From: Limnoperna fortunei
Taxonomy: Eukaryota > Mollusca > Bivalvia > Mytilida > Modiolidae
Reading direction: 5' to 3'
Length of the DNA: 64,000 bases
NCBI GenBank assembly: GCA_944474755.1
Contig: OX104124.1
Span: 25,518,452-25,582,451, forward strand
The position numbers and the translations under genes were made by a program. The notes under the pieces are model-generated. The model made no database searches, was not told the DNA's origin, and saw only the letters and a program-made list of their open reading frames with translations. Below are positions 39,101-48,100 of the stretch, piece by piece; position 1 is the first letter of the stretch, and each line of letters starts with the position of its first letter.

Positions 39101-42100
39101 TGTTTCTGCACCAGTAGTTGGAATTATAGCTGACAAAGTAGTAAGTACCATATTACATGGGGACTATAGCAGACCATATTTAATATACTGAGACTATGTT
39201 AACAAAGTTAAAGTACTCTATTCTGTATATTTGGTAATTGAAATTTTCGGTTATTTTTATTCTATTCTTTAATCTGAAATATTTTAATTTCTGAGCATTG
39301 TCCATTTCCTATAACCTAACTAGCCCACAGTGCATGACTTATTGATGACGTTGATGAGATTGGCAATATACTTGTATTCTTCCCTAAACAACAAGTGACA
39401 ACGAATTTTCTCTAATTTTGACGTAATATTTCAACTGCTTAACCGATGTAGAAAAAATATTTCTCCTCACTAGTGACTTTGTTGTTCTTAGCAGTTGATT
39501 GGTTAAAAATAATAACGTCACAATAAGAACTCATGACGTCATAAACAAAGCACCTTCCATTTACCGCATATTCAAGTCATGAACGTAAAATTGGGGTTGG
39601 GAGAATTTGTACTTCGTTTCGCAAATTTACTACTTTTTAAAATTAGAGAAACAGAATCTTACATTAGTACTCTTTGATTATTGGATTTTTCCAATCTCAA
39701 TAGTTAAATTATGGAAATTTAAGTCCTCGCCAAGGTTCGGACTTATAATTCCATAATTTAACTATCTCGATTGGAGAAATCTGATAATCAACTTGTACCA
39801 ATGTAAGATCCTATATGTAAATATTATTGATTACTTGTTAAATATTGTTCTTATTTCTTTTTATTATAATAGTTTTGAATTTAAAATATAAGGGTTGTTT
39901 TCAATTGTTGGGTAGATTATTGGATATAGACAACTTTGGATGTTTGCTACAAGGTTTAATGGCGTAAACCGACCCAAAGTCGTCTATATGCAATATTCTT
40001 CCGTAAATGGCCTATTTCTGGTACAGATGACCCAGTACAGCTTAGCTCGTGCACACACATCTGTACTCTCTGCATCATCCAATAAAAACACCAGAAACAA
40101 GAACTTTGTTATGGGAGCATTACAACGTTCTTGTGTAACATTCTTGTTTTTGCGTTCTGATGGGATGTCAGAGACAATAGAGAGTCTATAGTATATAGCC
40201 ATGTACAAGTTGGTGGTTTACGGAAGAAATAGGTACTTTCATGCGCATTTGGGAAAGCCCATATGATCTTAAAATTTCTATCACTCCTGAAAGATCAACT
40301 GGTCTTTCCCCAAAACACATGTGAGAACCTATTAATCTTACCAGCATTTAAACAGAATCTTTAATTTTTGCCATGGGATCATATGGTACCCCACCTGCAA
40401 TGACTGGTGATGCTGGCAAGACATACATGTACATGGTTTCCAGTGGCTGCCTCAGCAGTAACACTTGACATTTTACTTTGTTTCCAGTGGCTGCCTCAGC
40501 AGTAACACTTGACATTTCATTTGTTTCCAGTGGCTGCCTCAGCAGTAACACTTGACATTTTACTTTGTTTCCAGTGGCTGCCTCAGCAGTAACACTTGAC
40601 ATTTTACTTTGTTTCCAGTGGCTGCCATTTTACTTTGTTAGCTTAGGCTTAAGGTTCAGCAATTTTAGTCCAGTGGAAGCTCATCATAACTAACAACAAT
40701 TTAATTTTCAAAATAAACAATAACGATAACACAAATTTGCCATACATTAGATTAACCAAACTGCATATTCAAATATAATTCTGTTTGGCCAATTCCAAAA
40801 TAGAATACCAATCAAAACAAATATCTGGAAAATAGAAAAATACAAAACTATTTTTTGCAGAGTTTAGTCTTATAATTATTTTTAGAAGTAGTTATTCTGT
40901 CAACTGTTTTCAAGTTTATTTTTGATAAGCTATTGTACACCTGTTAAACAGTTACACATGTTTTAACAAATATGTAATCTTTAAAACATGCAAGATTATA
41001 ATAATATTTATGTGTTGCTAATAAAAGTAGATTTTGTCACTAGTGACTTGGAGTGCAGGTGTGATGAACTATTAAATCTGGCATTCATTATGTATTCAAA
41101 TTTTCTACATGTATTATATGGTTTTTACAGAATGACAATAGGAGCATTTTAATTCCTGGGTTCATAATATCTGCAGTAGGAATGGCACTTCTAGGTCCAT
41201 CAGACTTCCTAGGAATTGACACGTAAGTATAATCACATCTGTCTGTGTCTGTTAAGTCCAACTAAGTATATATATATATATATCCAGAGCATACATGTAC
41301 TGCTGTTTGGGGCATTATGTGTAGATTATTTAGATCTTATAGATTTGGCTGAGTTGTAATAAGTACTATACTGACTTATCCAGCTGAGATAAATTTATGG
41401 CAAGTAACTGTTACTTATATTACATCAAGTTCACTCTGTTTTTCTTTGTGTGAAAGTTTTGAAAGTATTTTGTCACATGCTCTGCATCCAGATAAACAGG
41501 TATTGCATAATGCCACCTGACTTTGCATGAGAATGTCTATTAATTTGATGGAAAATAACATGACGACCTTCAATACAATAAATGAAATTCATCACAAATG
41601 GATAAAAGATACCATTTATCTGAGAAAAAATTGTCCCATATTCATTCAGTGTGAATACACATTGTCAGCTGGTGTACATTGAAGACCACATACAGAGGTT
41701 AGTTCAGTTTTGGACCTCATTGGCACATACATAGGTTTGTTTATTTCGGGTTTCCACCTAAGTGGCACATACAGAGGTTTGTTTAGTTCTGTTTCAGACC
41801 TCAGTGGCACATATGGATATTTATTTAGTTTTTGACATTTGTGGCACATACAGAGGTTTGGTTAGTTTTGGACCTCTGTGGTACATACAGATGTCTCTTA
41901 AGTGTTGGACTTCTGTGGCACATTCAGAGGTTGGTATAAGTTTTGGATCTCCGTGGCACATACAGAGGTTTGTTTAGTTTTGGACCTCTATGGCACATAT
42001 TGAGGTTTATTTAGTTTAGTTTTGGACCTTTGTGGGACAATACAGAGGTTTGTTTAGTTCAGACTACTTTGGCAAATACAGAGGTTTACTTTACTTTGGA

Positions 42101-45100
42101 CCTCCATTTCACATACAGAGGTTCATTATCTTCAGCTTCGGACCTCTGTGGCATATACAGAGGTTTGTTTAGTTCAGTTTAGACTTCTTTGGCACATATG
42201 GAAGTTTGATACCTTAGACCTCTATGGCACATATGGGTGTTTGTTTACATTTCTTATAGTCAAAATACAATGACCTGTCAGGTATTTTCTACCTATTAGT
42301 CAACCAATTCTTAATACAGATAACAGCTGTTTAGAAAACTGCTTCATTCTGTTTTCTTTAAAGCTCTTCATCAGTGATAGCTTGGACATTTACATTACAG
42401 CTACTCATGCATGACTCAGGTAACTTTTAAACTTCTAAGGTGTTCCATCTGCATTGTACTCTATGGCCAGATTAGAAGTCTGAAGTTACACGAGTCATGC
42501 ATGAATAGCTGCAATTTAAATGTCCAGCTCTTTCTTATTAAGAGCTTTAAAGAAAACAGATTGAAGCAGTTTTCTAAACAGCTGTTATCTATTTTTGGAA
42601 TTGATTGAGCAATAGGTAGAAAGTACCTGACAGGTCATTGTATTTTGACTATAAGACTACTGTGGTCTAGGTTAATTACTGGCATTTCAACAGATGTAGC
42701 CATTTTTGAGGATAGGTAAAAAAAAGTAAAACACATTTACCAAAGATATCCTGGTAAATGTTGGGTTCTTATTGACTCATTTTAATCGTTGCTAAACACA
42801 TAATATATTATTTTTAGTTCATAATGTTTCTATCATGTACTTACAGCGAGCTGTGGTTAGTTATTATATGCCTCACAGTGCTCGGAGTAGCCACGAGTCT
42901 GACATTGATACCAACGTTTGATTTGTTCATAGATATTGCTACGTAAGTATACAAGAGTCCGAAATTGATACCAATGTTTGATTTGTTCATAGATATTGCT
43001 ACGTAAGTATACAAGAGTCTGACATTGATGCCAATGTTTGATTTGATTGTAGATATTGCTACGTAAGTATACAAGAGTCTGACATTGATACCAATGTTTG
43101 ATTTGTTCATAGATATTGGTACGTAAGTATACAAGAGTCTGACATTGATACCAACGTTTGATTTGTTCATAGATATTGCTACGTTAGTATGCAAGAGTCT
43201 GACATTGATACCAACATTTGATTTGTTCATAGATATTGGTACGTAAGTATACAAGTGACATTGATACCAACATTTGATTTGTTCATAGATATTGCTACGT
43301 AAGTATACAAGAGTCTGACATTGATGCCAATGTTTGATTTGATTGTAGATATTGCTACGTAAGTATACAAGAGTCTGACATTGATACCAATGTTTGATTT
43401 GTTCATAGATATTGCTACGTAAGTATACAAGAGTCTGACATTGATACCAACGTTTGATTTGTTCATAGATATTGCTACGTTAGTATGCAAGAGTCTGACA
43501 TTGATACCAATGTTTGATTTGTTCATAGATATTGCTACGTAAGTATACAAGTGTCTGACATTGATACCAACGTCGATGTGTTCATAGATATTGCTACGTA
43601 AGTAAACAAGAGTCTGACATTGATACCAACGTTTGATTTGTTCATAGATATTGCTACGTAAGTAAACAAGAGTCTGACATTGATACCAACATTGATTTGT
43701 TCATAGATATTGCTACGTAAGTAAAAAAGAGTCTGACATTGAAACCAACATCGATGTGTTCATAGATATTGCTATATATACAAGAGTCTGACAATGATAC
43801 CAACATTTGATTTGTTCATAGATATTGCTACGTAAGTAAACAAGAGTCTGACATTAATACCAACGTCGATGTGTTCATAGATATTGCTACTTAAGTATAC
43901 AAGAGTCTGACATTGATACCAACATTTGATTTGTTCATAGATATTGCTACGTAAGTATACAAGAGTCTGACATTGATACCAACATCGATGTGTTCATAGA
44001 TATTGCTACTTAAGTATACAAGAGTCTGACATTGATACCAACATTTGATTTGTTCATAGATATTGCTACGTAAGTATACAAGAGTCTGATATTGATACCA
44101 ACATTGATGTGTTCATAGATATTGCTATGTATACAAGAGTCTGACATTGATACCAACATCGATGTGTTCATAGTTACTGCTACGTAAGTATACAAGAGTC
44201 TGACATTGATACCAACATCGATGTGTTCATAGATATTGCTACATAAGTATACAAGAGTCTGACATTGATACCAACATTTGATTTGTTCATAGATATTGCT
44301 ACATAAGTATGCAAGAGTCTGACATTGATACCAACATTTGATTTGTTCATAGATATTGCTATAAGTATGCAAGAGTCTGACATTGATACCAACATTTGAT
44401 TTGTTCATAGATATTGGTACGTAAGTATACAAGTGACATTGATACCAACATTTGATTTGTTCATAGATATTGCTACGTAAGTATACAAGAGTCTGACATT
44501 GATGCCAATGTTTGATTTGATTGTAGATATTGCTACGTAAGTATACAAGAGTCTGACATTGATACCAATGTTTGATTTGTTCATAGATATTGCTACGTAA
44601 GTATACAAGAGTCTGACATTGATACCAACGTTTGATTTGTTCATAGATATTGCTACGTTAGTATGCAAGAGTCTGACATTGATACCAATGTTTGATTTGT
44701 TCATAGATATTGCTACGTAAGTATACAAGTGTCTGACATTGATACCAACGTCGATGTGTTCATAGATATTGCTACGTAAGTAAACAAGAGTCTGACATTG
44801 ATACCAACGTTTGATTTGTTCATAGATATTGCTACGTAAGTAAACAAGAGTCTGACATTGATACCAACATTGATTTGTTCATAGATATTGCTACGTAAGT
44901 AAAAAAGAGTTTGACATTGAAACCAACATCGATGTGTTCATAGATATTGCTATATATACAAGAGTCTGACAATGATACCAACATTTGATTTGTTCATAGA
45001 TATTGCTACGTAAGTAAACAAGAGTCTGACATTAATACCAACGTCGATGTGTTCATAGATATTGCTACTTAAGTATACAAGAGTCTGACATTGATAACAA

Positions 45101-48100
45101 CATTTGATTTGTTCATAGATATTGCTACGTAAGTATACAAGAGTCTGACATTGATACCAACATCGATGTGTTCATAGATATTGCTACTTAAGTATACAAG
45201 AGTCTGACATTGATACCAACATTTGATTTGTTCATAGATATTGCTACGTAAGTATACAAGAGTCTGATATTGATACCAACATTGATGTGTTCATAGATAT
45301 TGCTATGTATACAAGAGTCTGACATTGATACCAACATCGATGTGTTCATAGTTACTGCTACGTAAGTATACAAGAGTCTGACATTGATACCAACATCGAT
45401 GTGTTCATAGATATTGCTACATAAGTATACAAGAGTCACACATTGATACCAAGTATCGATGTGTTCATAGATATTGCTACGTAAGTATACAAGAGTCTGA
45501 TATTGATACCAACATTGATGTGTTCATAGATATTGCTATGTAAGTATACAAGAGTCTGACATTGATACCAACATAGATGTGTTCATAGATATTGCTACAT
45601 AAGTATACAAGTGTCTGACATTAATACCAACATCAATGTGTTCATAGATATTGCTACATAAGTATACAAGTGTCTGACATTAATACCAACATCGATGTGT
45701 TCATAGATATTGCTACATAAGTATACAAGTGTCTGACATTGATACCAACATCAATGTGTTCATAGATATTGCTACATAAGTATACAAGTGTCTGACATTA
45801 ATACCAACATCGATGTGTTCATAGATATTGCTACATAAGTATACAAGTGTCTGACATTGATACCAACATCAATGTGTTCATAGATATTGCTACATAAGTA
45901 TACAAGTGTCTGACATTAATACCAACATCGATGTGTTCATAGATATTGCTACGTAAGTATACAAGAGTCTGACATTGATACCAACATCGATGTGTTCATA
46001 GATATTGCTACGTAAGTATACAAGAGTCTGACATTGATACCAACATTTGATGTGTTCATAGATATTGCTACGTAATTATACAAGAGTCTGACATTGCTAC
46101 CAACATCGATGTTTTCATAGATATTGCGGTTTAGGTATCCACTCTTAAATTTAAATTATTTAATTATAAATTAAATTTTATTTATAAGTTACAGTAAAAT
46201 GATTTTCACTGACATTTTACAACTAAATTTAATTTTATTTATAAGTTACAGTAAAATGTTTTTCACTGACAAGTTATCAACCATTGATCACATGCTTGTC
46301 AACACTGCAGGTTTGAGTCTCACTGTGGACATGGATTGCCAGTCTGTCAACACTGCAGGTTTGATTCTTACTGTGGACATGGATTGCCAAGTCTTCTCAC
46401 AATAAGAACTAGATGCCATGATATAGCTGAATAATTGATTCAAGTGGCATTAAACACTATTGAAACAAACAAACAGATGACAACATTTAGTATATGACTA
46501 ACATATTTCTTGTCTTGCTGAATTTTTTAATGATTTGCAAGAAGACCATTAAAATGATATCTAGTTAAATTTAAATGTTTACTGTTATAGAGAGATGGGA
46601 ATGGATGATGATTTGGAGATGTATGGTATGGTAGCTGGTCTATGGGGGTCAATGTATGCTTTTGGGTAAGTTGACTACATGTTTTGTTTTTAAAATTTGT
46701 GAAATAGATAGTTAGGTTAATATGTAATTTTTTCTTCTTCAAAAATTAACAAAAAGATATTTTTGTGTAGAAAAACTGTTTTTTTGGAAGTTTAAAATTA
46801 GATATTATTATTAAATTTTGTAGAATTAAACATAAGTCTGTCCTAAAAGAAGAAACCAGTCTGCGAAATTAGCACAAGTCCGCTGGCCCCTGGCCAGTAA
46901 AAATCCTTTCGGGCAAGTGAAATTTTGATAAAATTTATATTGAATATATAGGAGAAAATCCAAAAGTTCAGGATTCGGGCAAGTGAGTTGCAAATCCTAA
47001 TTTCAAGCACTGAGAAACCATCTTATTTTACTAAACAGTACAGATAGAATTCTCAAATATGTATGGTTGCGTGTTCAATAGGGCATTTTAACATAAGTAT
47101 TCTAAAATTTTAATGTGGTCTGTATGCTTATTTTAATACCTAACCTCAATATATGCATGCTGATTGGAAACATGTATTATACTAGCATTGTTTGGGTTGG
47201 TATAATGACATGATTCTTACAATTTTCATCAGTTTTGTATTTATCTGTTATTGTATGACCCCAAACATTTTTTTAGCTGTAAAATGCAAAATTGCATCCC
47301 CATTACCAGCGGAAAAAAATATGGAAGTAATTCTTTACATTATAATTAAATAAACAGAGTAGCTGGGTTGCGATCCCAGGTTCCACAGACCTATCATATT
47401 ACATAATGCATTAATTCAATTAAATATATATTTCTATTATAAAAATGATATCGGAAAACTGAAATTTCTAAGAGATAATTAGATCAAATGTAATACTAGT
47501 ACTTGTATTTCAGAGACTTTTTGGGACCAAGTGTTGCAGGATTTTTGTATGACCAGTTTGGTTTTGCTTTCTGTTGTTCAGTCACTGCTGCGGCTCTTCT
47601 GTTTATGGTATGTAGTTATGGTAACATCCCTGTGCTGATGTTATGTTGCTTATATTTGTTGTTTGATTTACTTTTGTTAGACATGGCTTTGTCAATTCAT
47701 ACTATTTTTCTTGCATCCTACCAATAAAAGAAGACATATATATTTTTGGTCTGTTTGTTTGCCTGTCTCTCTGACTCCTCCCGCCTCCCCTCCCCCTTTT
47801 CCCTCTTTAGGTTTACATTTGCATTGAAGCTTTTTTTATATCGTTAGACACATTTTCTTGTTCATACAACCTCCGTTTCTACTGATTTATTTGACTAAGA
47901 ATGAAATGTGTGTCATATAATATAAATGACTTTAAGGATTATAATTAATGAAAAAATGCTTTATTTAATATTTAGGTTTAAACATTAAGTTTTGTGCTTC
48001 CGTTTTATACTTCTAAATTTTAGTGATATAAATGTGCCAAACTGTCTCGACACAATACAGGTAGTTGTTCCAATTTATTATGTATGGAATGTGTATTTAT

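Noticed and set aside
42841..45439. Minus-strand repeat ORFs across the 43-45-kb array
   Set aside because: They are antisense to the exon 10-derived array, and the same peptides recur through the 1178-bp duplication. No independent evidence of coding.
47780..47812. Strong pyrimidine tract and AG in intron 12 as a possible extra exon
   Set aside because: No frame-consistent exon follows, and exon 12 to exon 13 already joins in phase with the family alignment.
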